Made by a program: the position numbers and the translations under genes. Below, in pieces: positions 1 to 10,084 of a stretch of DNA of 27,500 nt. Numbering within the stretch: the first letter of the stretch is position 1; every line of letters starts with the position of its first letter. The notes beneath the pieces were generated by a model. That model was not told the origin of the DNA. It was given only the letters and a program-made list of their open reading frames with translations, and searched no databases. This stretch comes from Paratrimastix pyriformis. Its lineage: Eukaryota > Preaxostyla > Paratrimastigidae. Location of the stretch: positions 30,001 to 57,500 of the forward strand of contig JAPMOS010000068.1 in NCBI GenBank assembly GCA_027972325.1. The letters run 5' to 3'.

Positions 1-1285
1 TGATTTCGAAGCAAAACATGCGAAGGCACCTGCTGGTGATGCTGATGGTGGTGGGCTCCAGCTCCCCCCCGAGACTGGAATCGAAAAGGAAGCGGATGGA
101 GAGTCGCTCCAGCCGATTCAGCAGCCCCGTCGGGAGTGTCCCAAAGACGGCACTGCAGGGCAACTCCTTCAGGACCAGCGTGAGGTCCGCCAGATGGGGC
201 AGGCCATCCAACGAGCCCATCAGCTGGTGCAAGAGGCCCAATCCTTTTGTTCGGCGCGTAAAGACAGTGAGGCTGACGGTGCGGAGTGTGGTCATGTTGG
301 CGGCCAGGAGGCAGGCAAGGGCGTCCATCTCAAGTGAGCTGTCCACCCACAAACCGGCATGCTCCAACCGCTCCAGTCGGGAGAGGCCCTCGAGGGCAGG
401 CAGCCCGGGGCAAAAAACAGAAAGCCCGAGTTGGGTCAGCTGGGGGGCGAGGAGCCCCAGCAGGTCGGCAGGGCACTCGACAAACGAAAGCTTCTGCACC
501 GAGGACAGGCTCCTCAAGAAGGCCGCACTTGAGGCAATGTTCTCTCGGTCTGCCTCGGTTCTCGCGGCATCCCCAATCCGGAAGGGAAGTTTGATATCCT
601 TGAGGGTGCCTGCGATGGGAGCCAGGCATTGCAAGGCGACACCTTGGAGATTTGCCACATCATCCAACTTCAAAAGCTGAAGTTTTGGGCAGGACTGACC
701 CAGGGCGGCCAGGAGGGGCCGGGCAAAGGGCCCCCAGTCCCACTCAGGGTAGCCGTGGTACCTCGCCCGCAGGCGGAACTCCTCAAGCCCGTGGAGGTGG
801 CCCACGATGCGTGGCAGAGCCGACATGATGGTGATCCATGGCGTGGTGATCTCGAGCACGGCCAGGCGGCTGTGACCGGCAAAGGCCTGGTCTACCCAGA
901 CAGCAGCAGCACAGGCGGCCTCAGTGCGGCCACACCAGTGCGCGGGTAGGGTATCGAAGTCGAGAGTCAGCTTGGTCAGCCCCAGGCAGGGTCCCACCAG
1001 GGCAGCCAGTGCATCGGCCGTTGGGGTCGTGACCTGGCGGATCAGCGGGTCGCCTTCATCATCACCAACGCCACCATCAATGAAGGCCAGCTCGCGGGGG
1101 GTGCCACGGACGGCCATGCGGGTGGCGTGACACAGGCCCAAAAGCTGGATGTATGTGTGGAGGGGAGAGCCAGATACCTCTACCAGAACCGGAAGCAGAT
1201 CGACGGGCAGGCGAAGTGGAAACTGGAATGGAGGCTGATCATCTCGATCTGATTTCCTCCTGAGAATTGTTTTTGCCGGTTTCAT
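1..1285 (-). CDS. Leucine-rich-repeat family protein, N-terminal part (runs off left edge)
   Basis: Seen: one uninterrupted frame of 428 codons from an ATG at 1285 to the window edge, with no stop and no intron needed. The protein begins MKPAKTILRRKSDRDD, then has a short helical block (PLRLPVDLLPVLVEVSG, then HTYIQLLGLCHATR), then irregular leucine-rich repeats spaced about 25-30 residues (for example LTKLTLDF, LEEFRLRA, LQLLKLDD, VQKLSFVE, LTQLGLSV, LADLTLVL, LERLSIRF). No signal peptide or membrane segment is visible. Such LRR arrays usually mediate protein binding; no partner is indicated here. Inference: the N-terminal block plus LRRs recalls expanded families in Preaxostyla flagellates, but this is memory, not a search. 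A decayed relative lies next to it (1290-2891). Alternative frames over this stretch are broken or low complexity. Confidence 0.75.
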   Translation of the reverse strand, partial: MKPAKTILRRKSDRDDQPPFQFPLRLPVDLLPVLVEVSGSPLHTYIQLLGLCHATRMAVRGTPRELAFIDGGVGDDEGDPLIRQVTTPTADALAALVGPCLGLTKLTLDFDTLPAHWCGRTEAACAAAVWVDQAFAGHSRLAVLEITTPWITIMSALPRIVGHLHGLEEFRLRARYHGYPEWDWGPFARPLLAALGQSCPKLQLLKLDDVANLQGVALQCLAPIAGTLKDIKLPFRIGDAARTEADRENIASSAAFLRSLSSVQKLSFVECPADLLGLLAPQLTQLGLSVFCPGLPALEGLSRLERLEHAGLWVDSSLEMDALACLLAANMTTLRTVSLTVFTRRTKGLGLLHQLMGSLDGLPHLADLTLVLKELPCSAVFGTLPTGLLNRLERLSIRFLFDSSLGGELEPTTISITSRCLRMFCFEI

Positions 1286-1289
1286 TGCT

Positions 1290-2891
1290 ATTATACCAAT
1301 TGATGTGCAGGCAAGGAAAGTGGGGCGGACCTTCTCGCAGGTGAATTCCGGCAGTGCGTCCGTTCTGACCCCGGGTGTCTCCTGTTCGTTTTCTGTTTCC
1401 ACCAACAGCAACAGGCAGGCGCAGGATGATGAGGCGCCAGCGCAGCCTCTTCAACTCAAGCAACTTCACGCAATAATAGTCCCACAATCGGGTTCGCTCG
1501 GTGGCGACTTGCCGCCATCTTCTTCCGCGGCCCGGCCCATGCGCGTCACCGCGATCGCTCCGCACCTCGGTGGAACAAACCCACGACGTTTTTTTGTTGA
1601 TACGCCACAGAGTGCTCTTCTCCTCAACCCCCGGCCGATGATCCCGTCCGGCATACTCGATGAGGCCAGTTCCGCCCCCGCCGGTGCCCCGCGCACCTGT
1701 CGGGACAAGGGACGAGGCGACCCGAATGGGAACTCCCAGACTCCTGCGGTGGGTGGGTGTTTGGGCGGCGTGGCGGCAGCGGGAAACCAGACGCCGCAGT
1801 GCCCAATACATAATGAAAACAAGGGAGGGGGAGAACATGGGGTGGTGCGGGGGAGCTGCTGCACCAGGGAACCACTTGGTCAGCTTGTCAAAAAAATCCC
1901 CGAGGCGCAGCTCGGGCGGGACGGGACCCATCAGCTCGAACCGCTCCATTCTTGGAAGGCTGCCCTCCTCCAGCTTGAGCCTCTCCAGCAACCAGCGAAC
2001 GGAGAACAGGCGGTATATTTGTAGCTGTCCAGATCAGTGACCCGCAGCTGGATGAGATGCGGGGCAGTTCAGGGGCACATCAGCGATACCATGATCAGGA
2101 CGGCCAGCTGGGGCAGCTGAGCCGAGGCTGCAGCCAGCCGGGGCCAATCTGAGAAGGCCGTCGGGCAATTCGAGGTCCTTGACAGGCTCTGATGTACCTG
2201 CGGCTCTGACAGCCAGGTTGAGCAGCCCCGGGACCCAGACAGATCCGGACAGCAGATTCCCAAGACCGGCCGTCGCTGGGCCAGAGAAAAAGCGAGATTC
2301 AGGAAAGGAACACGACCCAGCGGGCCTCCACAAGGCAGGTCGAAGGGCGTGTCTTTGTCCATGGAGCCGATCCCGGATGCGCGTTCGAGTTGGGCGGGGC
2401 AGCTGGCTGCAAGGCGCGCATGTCCCGCGACTAGTTGGTGCAGACTGGGCAAGCCACGTGCACGACGGGCTGCCCCGGTTGCTGGAGGGGGCGCCCCGGT
2501 TGCTGGAGGGGCACCCCGCTCTCGATTGGCGAACCCGCCACCTTCGCTCGCTGACCCGCCTGTCAATCGAGGTGCCTATCAACGCGTTGATATTTCAACG
2601 GTCCCTCGTATCTGCCGGAGGTGGGGCATGGCTGTCCCGCGGTTTCGACAGCCATCCGCAGCGCCCTGTGATAAAGCGCCGGCTCCTTGAAGACGCTGCT
2701 CATCGATGGCAGGGCGAGCTCCTCCAGGCTGAGGCAGGCCAGCTCCTCCCACGCCAACCCAGAAGCACAACGTACGTAAGCGCCTGCTGGCTATGCGGCG
2801 GCAGGGGAGACAGACGGAGAAGAGGAGGGGGGATGAACGAGAAGGGATCACGATCTAATTTCCTTCTGCGAATTGTCTTTGCGGTTGTCAT
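1290..2891 (-). pseudogene. Decayed paralogue of the neighbouring LRR gene
   Basis: Seen: an ATG at 2891 starts MTTAKTIRRRKLDRD, which matches the start of the intact LRR gene (MKPAKTILRRKSDRD) in protein and DNA. The frame closes after 63 codons. Further downstream on the same strand, LRR-like peptides appear in different frames (LACLSLEELALPSM near 2740, VKDLELPDGLLRLAPAG near 2180, HLIQLRVTDLDSY near 2050, LERLKLEEGSLPRMERFELMG near 1980), separated by frame changes. The N-terminal block seen in the intact gene is shortened. I read this as a truncated, frameshifted gene copy. The left boundary is a guess: recognisable LRR pieces stop near 1870. A GTCTGT donor-like site near 2806 leaves open a spliced short gene instead. 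Confidence 0.45.
2848..2891 (-). repeat. Diverged direct repeat of the LRR gene 5' end
   Basis: About 50 bases here, and at 1234-1285, are near-identical (shared core AATTG, then GCNNTTNTCATTGCT on the plus strand), covering the first 15 codons of the intact and decayed LRR genes. Similarity stops just upstream of the ATG in both, so only the coding start, not the promoter, is shared. Confidence 0.6.
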
Positions 2892-3016
2892 TGCTGTTAC
2901 AAGGGAAAACTTCTTTCAATTCGGCTCTGAATCTTGTGCATTTGTGTCGATCACCTTTTGGGTTCAGCAAACTTTCCCTTTGGGGGTTCGTCAATCGTCG
3001 TGCACCGCTGCTGGGA
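2892..3016. promoter_or_regulatory. Short divergent intergenic region between LRR remnant and transporter
   Basis: This 125-base AT-richer gap separates the start of the decayed LRR copy (minus) from the ATG of the OCA2-like gene (plus). No TATA box is obvious. It must hold the transporter promoter unless an untranslated exon lies further upstream. Confidence 0.4.
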
Positions 3017-4088
3017 ATGCGCGCATTCCTTCTCTTTGCGCTCTTCGCCGTACCGTGTTTCTGTCTGAGTATGGCCGACCCTGGAATTGGGCAGTTGTCT
3101 CCTCGCATCCCTGAGATCATCGTTCCGCTCCCCTCCCTTTTCGCTTCATTCAGTCTTGAGCTCGCTGTGAATGTGATGCTCTCAGCTGGGAACTCATCAT
3201 CATCTCCTGCTGTCCTCTGCGTCCTCGAAACCCTCTCCGAGAATGGTGAAACGCGCATTCCACTTGAAAACTGGACAATCCCTGCGCGCACTGTCGGGTA
3301 CGTCGTCACCAGCACAACGGAGTTTTATGCCTCTTCGTATTCGGGGATCGATTCCAAATCTGTCTTCAAGCTGTCACTCAGTCGAACTGATGCGAACTCG
3401 ACCATGGTCTGTTTTTCGTGGAATGAATTTTGGAGCGAATAGCCATTTCCCTTCCACGCAGGTTGTTGACACCACATATCAGCCACTTTCCGGGGCAGGA
3501 CACTATCAGGGTCGGTATGATCGTCTTGAGCAGGCCGGCTCAACTTTCTTTTTCCGGGCAGCCATTTTTGGTGGTGTTCTCCTGGTGGCCACCTTTGTGC
3601 TCATCGCACTCGATTACGTGAACGGGACCCTGGTCGCCCTGGCCGCGGCTGCCATCGGGTGGTTTATCCTGGCGGGTCTCCGCACCCCCCCGGACACAAC
3701 GACCCTCTTCTCGTGGATCGACTGGTCCTCGATTACCCTGCTGGCGATGATGATGTGCGTCAACCAGCTTTACTCGACCACGGGTCTGTGTCGCCATGGG
3801 CACAATCCACATCCACATCCGTGCTCTTTCAGGCGTCTTTGAGTGGATCGCCTACAAAATCCTGGTCATTTGCAAAGGGCGCCCAGTGCTGCTCTTCCTG
3901 CTGCTGAACGCCTTCGGGATGATCGTCTCGGCCTTCCTGCCCAATGTCACGGTGGTGCTGCTGCTCTCACCCGTGGTCCTTCAGATGGCTCGGGTCCGCG
4001 CCGGCATCGAAGCCGCATACATGACCCTGGGCGGGTTACACCCACCCGCACACCGGATTTTTTCCACTCATTGGGGTTCCTCTGATCG

Positions 4089-4129
<41 letters not shown>

Positions 4130-5139
4130 ATCTCGGCATGGTGTGTGCCCGATCGGCCGTGGGCGCGTGGACATCACCCCGGTGCCGCGGCACCTCCCCC
4201 CCCCCCCCCCCACTTCCACCTTGTGGAGTGCGTGGACATCACCGGTGCCGCCCCTCCCTGTCTTCATCTCCCTCTCCCTTCCATTCCCCTCCCTCCCCCC
4301 CCCCCCTGTGCAGGGCATGGACATCACCCCGGTGCCGCTCTTCTACGGGCTGATCTTCTTCACCACCATGGGCGGCACCATGACCATCATCGGCGCCCCC
4401 CAGAACACCATCCTCAGCAACAGCTTCTCCGTCGACTTCGCCACCTTTCTGGTCCGCCATCGCCATCATCACCCCCACCCCCCCCCCATCCCTCTGGTGG
4501 CTCCCCACCCCCATGGCATGTCCACACACGGCGACTTCGCCACCTTCCTGGTCCGCCATCGTCATCATCACCCCCATCCCTCTGGTCGCTCCCACCCCAC
4601 GGCATGTCCACACACGGCGACTTCATCATCATCGCCCCCCTACCCTCTGGTGGCTCCCGCCCCACGGCATGTCCACACCCCGTCGACTTCGCCCCACCTC
4701 ATCGTCACCCCCACATCCCTCTGGTGGCTCCCACCCCAATGGCCTGTCCACACACACCTCATCACCTTCCTCCGCCCCTCTGGTGGCTCCCACCCCCTCA
4801 TCATCCCGATCCATCATTCCTCAATCGCCCCCCTGTCCACGCACGCCATCCCCTCCGGGGCAGAGCTGATGTCGATGCTACCCGTCTTCCCGCCACACCC
4901 TCCCCTGCCAGATCAGCATAGCCCCGCTGGTGCTGGTGCCTGTTCCTGCCCTCAATCATCCCCATCCCCATCATCATCGGCCTCCAGTCATCCTCCAGTC
5001 AGCATCATCGTCAGCATCGTCATCATCCGATCATCATCATCATCCGATCATCATCATCATCCGATCATCATCATCATCCGATCATCATCATCATCCGATC
5101 ATCATCATCATCCGATCATCATCATCATCATCATCGTCG

Positions 5140-5188
<49 letters not shown>

Positions 5189-7787
5189 TCATCACCCTCC
5201 CCTCTACAGATCAACATGGCCCCGCTGGTGCTGCTGATGTTCCTGCCCTCGGTCTTCTTCATGGTGTGGTGGTACCGCAAGGACCTCAAGCCGGTCCGCC
5301 GCCGCCAGCCGCAGCCCACGCCCCCCAAACCCACCACCGCCAAGCCCAAAACCCACCACCGTCAAGCCCCCAAACCCACCACCAGCCCTCGCATGAGAAA
5401 CGCTTTGCTTCCCGAGCAGGGGCCAAATGGACGTCACACCAGTCGCATCATCATCATCAGCGTCGTCATCGTCATCACCGTCATCACCGTCACCATCCAC
5501 AGCAGCAGCAGCCAAATCATCCGAGGCAGCGTCATCACCATCCAAATTTCATCCGAACATCACCACCATCCACTCATTCACCATCCAATCATGATTCATC
5601 TCACTCCACTCCACTCCACTCCACTCCATTCCCCCCCCCCCCCCCCCCCCAGGGCTCGGCGGTGCACGTCGCCATCCCCCGGAACCGCAGCCTGGCCGCG
5701 ATGGGCATGAAAAAATGGTCCGAGTCGCAGATCCAGCAGGACCCCGAGGCCAAGGCCCACTACCCCGCGGCCCCCCAGACCCAGGCCACCCTCCTCGACG
5801 CGGGTGTCGCCCCGGAGAAGCTGCTCACCTCGCCCGCCCTGGCCAGCCCCGCCCCGTCCTCCTCGCCCGCCGTGACCACCGTCAGCACCACCATCAGCAC
5901 CGCCCTGGCTGTCGTCGACAGCAGCGCGGCGGCCAATGCCGAGGCCACCCCGCCGCCCGCCCCGGCACCAGCAGCCGTCCTGAGCCTCGCCATCCCCGTC
6001 TGCGCCACCCCCAGCGCCGCCAGCACCCCCGCGGCCACGGCGGCTCTGCTGGAGGCCTCGCGCGGGCCCTCGCCCTCGCCCCACTCGCCCATCCCCGGCG
6101 ACTGTGAGATGGATCTGCTGGCCCAGGCCATGGCAGCCCCCCAGCCCACGGCGGCCACCACCGCCGTCCGCCCGGCCTCCACCGAGCCGCCGCAGGAGGC
6201 CGAGCCGTCGGCCCAGACAGTCATGGTCCCTCCGGCCTCGGCCCCTCCTCAAGACGCGAGGCCCTCGGACGAGAAGGAGGAGGCCGCCGCCGCACCCGCA
6301 CCCGCCGCCCCTGCCGCCCTGCCGGCTCCCATCGACCTGGCGGCCGTCAGCAAGGTGGTCCCCCTGAAGAGCGTCGAGCCGCACAGCATCCGCAACCTGA
6401 AGGATTTCTGGGTGTGCACGGTGGTCCTGGTGCTGATGGTGGTCTGGTTCGTGGTGGGCTCGTTCATCCCGTTCAACTCGACCTACGTGGCCATCGTGGG
6501 GGCCACCGTGGCCATGATCATCTGCACGCCCAAGTTCATCGAGGACGTCCTGGGCAAGGTCCGCAGCTTCCTCCCTCTCGTGGGGCGTGCCACTGTGTCG
6601 TCACATGGCGATGAGCATCATCGTCATCATTACCATCATCGTCCAGTCATCAGCACCACTGGAAGTCATCGGCATTCAGTCATCATCAGCATCCAATCAT
6701 CATCATCATCAGCATCAGCATCAGCATCAGCATCATCATCATCATCCAGTCATCATCATCCAGTCATCATCATCCAGTCATCATCATCCAGTCATCATCA
6801 TCCAGTCATCATCATCCAGTCATCATCAGCACCACCACCACCATCATCAAGCAGCAGCAGCAGCATTCTATCACGGTCACCCCCCCACCATCTCGCTCAG
6901 CTGCCGCTTCCCTTCCCTCACTTGGGTGTGGTGTGACGCCGACCACCCTCATGGAATTCTCATCCATCCCCCACTCACCTCCGGCTGCTGCGTGCGTGAC
7001 CGCTCCCCCCCCCCCCCCCCCCCCGCCCCCCCCGCCCAGGTGGACTGGAGCGCGCTTCTCTTCTTCGCAGCGCTCTTCGTGCTGGTGGCCGAGGTTGCGG
7101 CCATGCGGCTGCTCGATCTGCTGGCCCAGGTCATCATCGCGGCCATCCTGGCCCTGCCCCAGGCGGCCCGGCTGCCCGTGGCCATGCTGATCATCATCTG
7201 GCTGTCGGGCATCCTGAGTGCCTTCATCAACAACGTCCCCTACACGGTGGCCATGATCCCGGTGGTCAGCCAGATGGCCAACGATGTCCGGCTGCAGCTG
7301 CCCCTGCAGCCCCTCATCTGGTCGCTCGTCGTGGGCTGCTCGCTGGGCGGCAACGGCACCCTGAGTCCGTCTTGGCCACCCCCCCGGTCATCATCCCCAC
7401 CCGGCCATCATCCACCACCACCACCACCACCCGGTCATCCTCACCCCCGGTCATTATCATCATCACCCACCGGTTATCATCCTCCTCACCCCCGGGCATC
7501 GCCATCCTCGCCTCCCAGGCACCACCATTCTCACCCGGACATCATCATCACCAAGACGAGCCGTCCGCTCACGCCGTACGCCCTGCCTGTCTCTTGGTGG
7601 TGGGTGGGTGGTGAACGCAGTCGGGTCGACGTCCAACATCCTGGTGGCCTCCTTCTCCAACCGGGCGGGCCACTCAATGTCCTTCGGCAAGTTCATCCGC
7701 ATCGGCATGTCTTTCACCGTGGTGACCCTCCTTATGGGCACAGCGTATTGCCTGATTGTCTATTGCCTGATCTTCCCCACCGCCTAG
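3017..7787 (+). CDS. OCA2/P-protein-like membrane ion transporter, eight exons
   Basis: Exons: 3017-3406, 3462-3783, 3833-3993, 4314-4451, 5210-5293, 5653-6558, 7040-7364, 7621-7787. All junctions keep phase and give 830 aa, close to human OCA2 (838). Architecture matches the P protein: a signal-anchor (FLLFALFAVPCFCL), a luminal domain with N-glycosylation sites, then two inverted halves of the ion-transporter fold. First half: WIDWSSITLLAMMM, SAFLPNVTVVLLLSPVV and TTMGGTMTIIGAPQN (about residues 200-330). Second half: WSALLFFAALFVL, SAFINNVPYTVAMIPVV and GCSLGGNGTLIGSTSN (about 668-790). A roughly 250-residue Ala/Pro-rich loop (366-613) is inserted between the halves. The aspartates of the family DN and GDPPN motifs are replaced (P274, N731, and A in GAPQN). 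OCA2 sets melanosome chloride/pH; here an endomembrane or vesicle transporter is inferred. The substrate is unknown. Confidence 0.85.
4091..4128. repeat. (GT)19 microsatellite in transporter intron 3
   Basis: Perfect dinucleotide array inside the intron 3994-4313. Poly-C stretches near 4197-4211 and 4297-4305 follow it; the second lies directly before the acceptor TGTGCAG. Confidence 0.95.
4431..4790. repeat. Degenerate minisatellite that includes the exon 4 donor
   Basis: About four to five imperfect units of 60-99 bases share GGCGACTTCGCCACC, CTGGTCCGCCATCG, CTCTGGTGGCTCCC and GGCATGTCCACAC. The first unit contains the real end of exon 4 and its donor at 4452. The second carries an intact copy of the donor at 4551, 99 bases downstream and in frame. 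Confidence 0.75.
4908..4954 (+). repeat. Decoy copy of the exon 5 acceptor inside intron 4
   Basis: CCAGATCAGCATAGCCCCGC and the following bases closely match the true acceptor and start of exon 5 at 5206-5253. The copy lies 298 bases upstream, so its use would shift the frame. Confidence 0.7.
5020..5190. repeat. (TCA)n / ATCATCCG repeat in transporter intron 4
   Basis: First an array of CATCATCATCATCCGAT units, then a pure (ATC)n run of about 45 bases just before the exon 5 acceptor. Long frames through it (poly-Ser, poly-Ile, poly-His) are artefacts. Confidence 0.9.
5631..5650 (+). promoter_or_regulatory. C20 tract serving as polypyrimidine tract of intron 5
   Basis: Twenty consecutive C bases are followed directly by AG and exon 6. 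The tract sits where a T-rich polypyrimidine tract normally lies. Confidence 0.7.
6605..6860. repeat. (TCA/CAG/CAT)n repeats in transporter intron 6
   Basis: The intron 6559-7039 is filled with ATCATC, CAGCAT and CATCATCCAGT units. It ends in a nearly pure C tract (about 7006-7037, broken by two G) directly before the acceptor. Confidence 0.9.
7380..7560. repeat. CCACC/CATCATC-rich low complexity in transporter intron 7
   Basis: Imperfect repeats of CCCCCGGTCATCATC type fill the intron 7365-7620. No gene is seen in it. Confidence 0.7.
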
Positions 7788-8405
7788 GCTTTTGGCCGCG
7801 GCGGGGAGCGCGTTGTGCGAATTTGAGTTGTTGTTGTGCGTAAATCATATGTTTTTTTTTTCTCTTCGTTTTCTTCTTCCACTCCCTCTGCTTTCCTGTA
7901 GAGCCACGGCGTTAGTGATGGTGCGGCACCCTCGCGCGGGGTTAATTCACCCCCGCGTCCTGGTTGCCGCCCATCCACTCCGTGGCCGACTATTGTGTGT
8001 CTGCGCTCACCTAATCTGAGCCTTCTTTTTTGATGGAAACTTGCTTTCTTTTTCGTTTTTCCCCCGGCCCTTTAATCGGGCTTGTGGGTGCTGATCGTCG
8101 TAAGCCTTAAGGCAGATCTGGTAAGGATGTCGTATTAAGAAAAAGCGATGATCTTCCTCGTTGTTGTTGCGGGAAGGGGGGGAAGGGAGTTGAATGACTT
8201 CATGAATCATGGGAAGTGAATGGTGGTGAGCTTCTGCGATCCTCTCCAGGTGAGTCGAAGTTGTGCGTGATGGCGCCCGAGCTCAGAATCGGTCGAATCC
8301 ACCCCTGAAATCCCCCCCCCCGCGGGAACAAGTCAAAGAAGTTGGGTCAGGACGGGGAGTTCATAAAAGAAGCTCAGAAGAGAAGACGAAAACAGCAAGG
8401 CGAGC
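7788..8405. other. Convergent intergenic region (3' UTRs)
   Basis: The transporter (plus) and eEF1A (minus) end toward each other across 618 bases. Both 3' UTRs must lie here. I see T-rich patches but no gene or tRNA. Confidence 0.6.
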
Positions 8406-10019
8406 TTACTGCTTCTTCTTGCCAGCGGCGGCGGCACCAGCCTTGCCGGGGGCCTTCTTGGTGGTCGACTTCACGACACCGACAGCGACGGTGGAGCGCA
8501 TATCACGGACGGCGAAACGGCCAAGAGGGGGGTACTCAGTGAAGGGCTCGACGACCATGGGCTTGGTGGGGACGATCTGGACGAGGGCGGAGTCGCCGGT
8601 CTTGACCATCTTGGGGAACTCCTCAGTGGCGCGGCCAGTACGACGGTCGATCTTGGTCAGCAGCTCCTCGAACTTGCAGGCAATGTGGGAGGTGTGGCAG
8701 TCAAGAACGGGGGTGTAGTTGGAGTGGATCTCACCAGGGTGGTTCATGATCATAACCTGGGCGACGAACTTCTCAGTTTCCTGAGGGGGGTCAACACGGG
8801 AGTCGCCAACGACGAAGCCACGCTTCAGATCCTTGACGGCAATGTTCTTGACGTTGAACCCGACGTTGTCACCGGGGGTGGCCTGCTCGAGAGCGGTGTG
8901 GTGCATCTCGACGGACTTGACTTCAGTGGACAGGTTGGCGGGGGCAATGGTGATAACCTGGCCGGGGCGGAGGATACCGGTCTCAACACGGCCGACGGGC
9001 ACAGTCCCGATACCGCCAATCTTGAAGACATCCTGAATGGGGAGACGCAGGGGCTTGTCGACGGGGCGCTTGGGGACCTCGAGGTTGTTCAGAGCACCAA
9101 GAAGAGTGGGGCCCTTCCACCAGGGCATGTTGGCGGAGGGTTCCAGCATGTTGTCGCCGTGGAAGCCAGAGATGGGGACGGCCTGAACCTTCTCGAGGTT
9201 GTAGCCGATCTTCTTCAAGCGGATGAAGACGTTGTCCTTGATCTCATCGAAACGGGCGCCAAGGAAGGGCTTGTTCTCACCGGTCTTGGGGTCCTGGTTG
9301 GGCTGATCCATCTTGTTGACGACGAGGATAACCTGCTTCACACCGAGGGTGTAGGCGAGCAGGGCGTGCTCGTTGGTCTGGCCCTCACCGGAGATACCGG
9401 CCTCGAACTCACCAGCGGTGGCGGCGACGACGAGGAGAGCGCAATCGGCCTGAGAGGTACCGGTAATCATGTTCTTGATGAAGTCACGGTGTCCGGGGGC
9501 ATCAATGATGGTGAAGTAGTACTTCTCAGTCTCGAACCTGAGTGTGAAGGGCGATAGATGATTAGATGATCAAAAAGTGGAAAGTGAAAACAGACTTCCA
9601 GAGGGCGATATCAATGGTGATACCACGCTCACGCTCGGCCTTCAACTTGTCGAGAACCCAGGCGTACTTGAAGGAACCCTTGCCGATGGCGTTGGCCTCA
9701 GCCTCGAACTTCTGGATGGTACGCTCATCAATACCACCGCACTTGTAGATCAGGTGACCAGTGGTGGTGGACTTGCCGACATCGACGTGGCCAATAACGA
9801 CGAGGTTAATATGCGGCTATGGCGATCAGATGGAGGAAAAATTTGCATTAATACCAAATTGGATGAAAGGGTAAGTAGGGAATCAAGCATCAGAAGGATT
9901 GAAGCAAGGTGGAGGTGTGAGGTCAAGAGAGAGAACAGCAGCATCAGAGCGAGTCGAGAGAGTGACATTCAATAGGCGCACCGGGAAACACGTGACACAC
10001 TGACCTTTTCCTTCGGCAT
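8406..10019 (-). CDS. eEF1A: Translation elongation factor 1-alpha, three exons
   Basis: Delivers aminoacyl-tRNA to the ribosome as a GTPase in the cytosol. Exons: 10019-10005, 9816-9596, 9537-8406; total 455 aa, the usual length. GTPase motifs are complete: [14 protein letters not shown] and NKMD. The switch region [10 protein letters not shown] is split by intron 2 within its final lysine codon. Domains 2 and 3 follow without gaps and the tail is Lys-rich. Intron 1 (188 bases) falls after only five codons (MPKEK), a position known to host regulatory introns in other eukaryotes. Donors are GTCAGT and GTCTGT. After NMPWWKG the protein goes straight to PTLLGALNN, so the roughly 12-residue opisthokont insertion is absent. 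A TATAAAAG box lies 58 bases upstream of the ATG. The call is certain. Confidence 0.98.
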
Positions 10020-10076
10020 TTCGGTGGGTGAAGTGGATGAAACTCCCTAAACAGTTTTTGTAGAGAAAACCGAGCC

Positions 10077-10084
10077 CTTTTATA
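10077..10084 (-). promoter_or_regulatory. TATA box of eEF1A
   Basis: Reads TATAAAAG on the minus strand, ending 57 bases before the eEF1A ATG. A start about 30 bases downstream would leave a 5' UTR of roughly 25-30 bases. Confidence 0.7.

Noticed and set aside
5020-5190. Regularly spaced repeats resembling a CRISPR array
   Set aside because: Units are ATC microsatellite with no spacers, in a eukaryotic intron.
4095-5237. 380-codon Pro/His-rich frame
   Set aside because: It is intron repeat sequence around exon 4 of the transporter, ending in poly-Ile from (ATC)n.
4930-6936. A 668-codon frame with poly-Ser/His at its start
   Set aside because: It runs through two introns. Only 5653-6558 is real coding sequence (exon 6); the rest is (TCA)n and poly-C.
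8240-8320. A tRNA-like stretch with CGGTCGAATCC
   Set aside because: No acceptor, D or anticodon stems could be paired around it.
8685-9557. 290-codon plus-strand frame opposite eEF1A
   Set aside because: Typical antisense open frame of a GC-rich, codon-biased eEF1A gene; eEF1A itself is certain.
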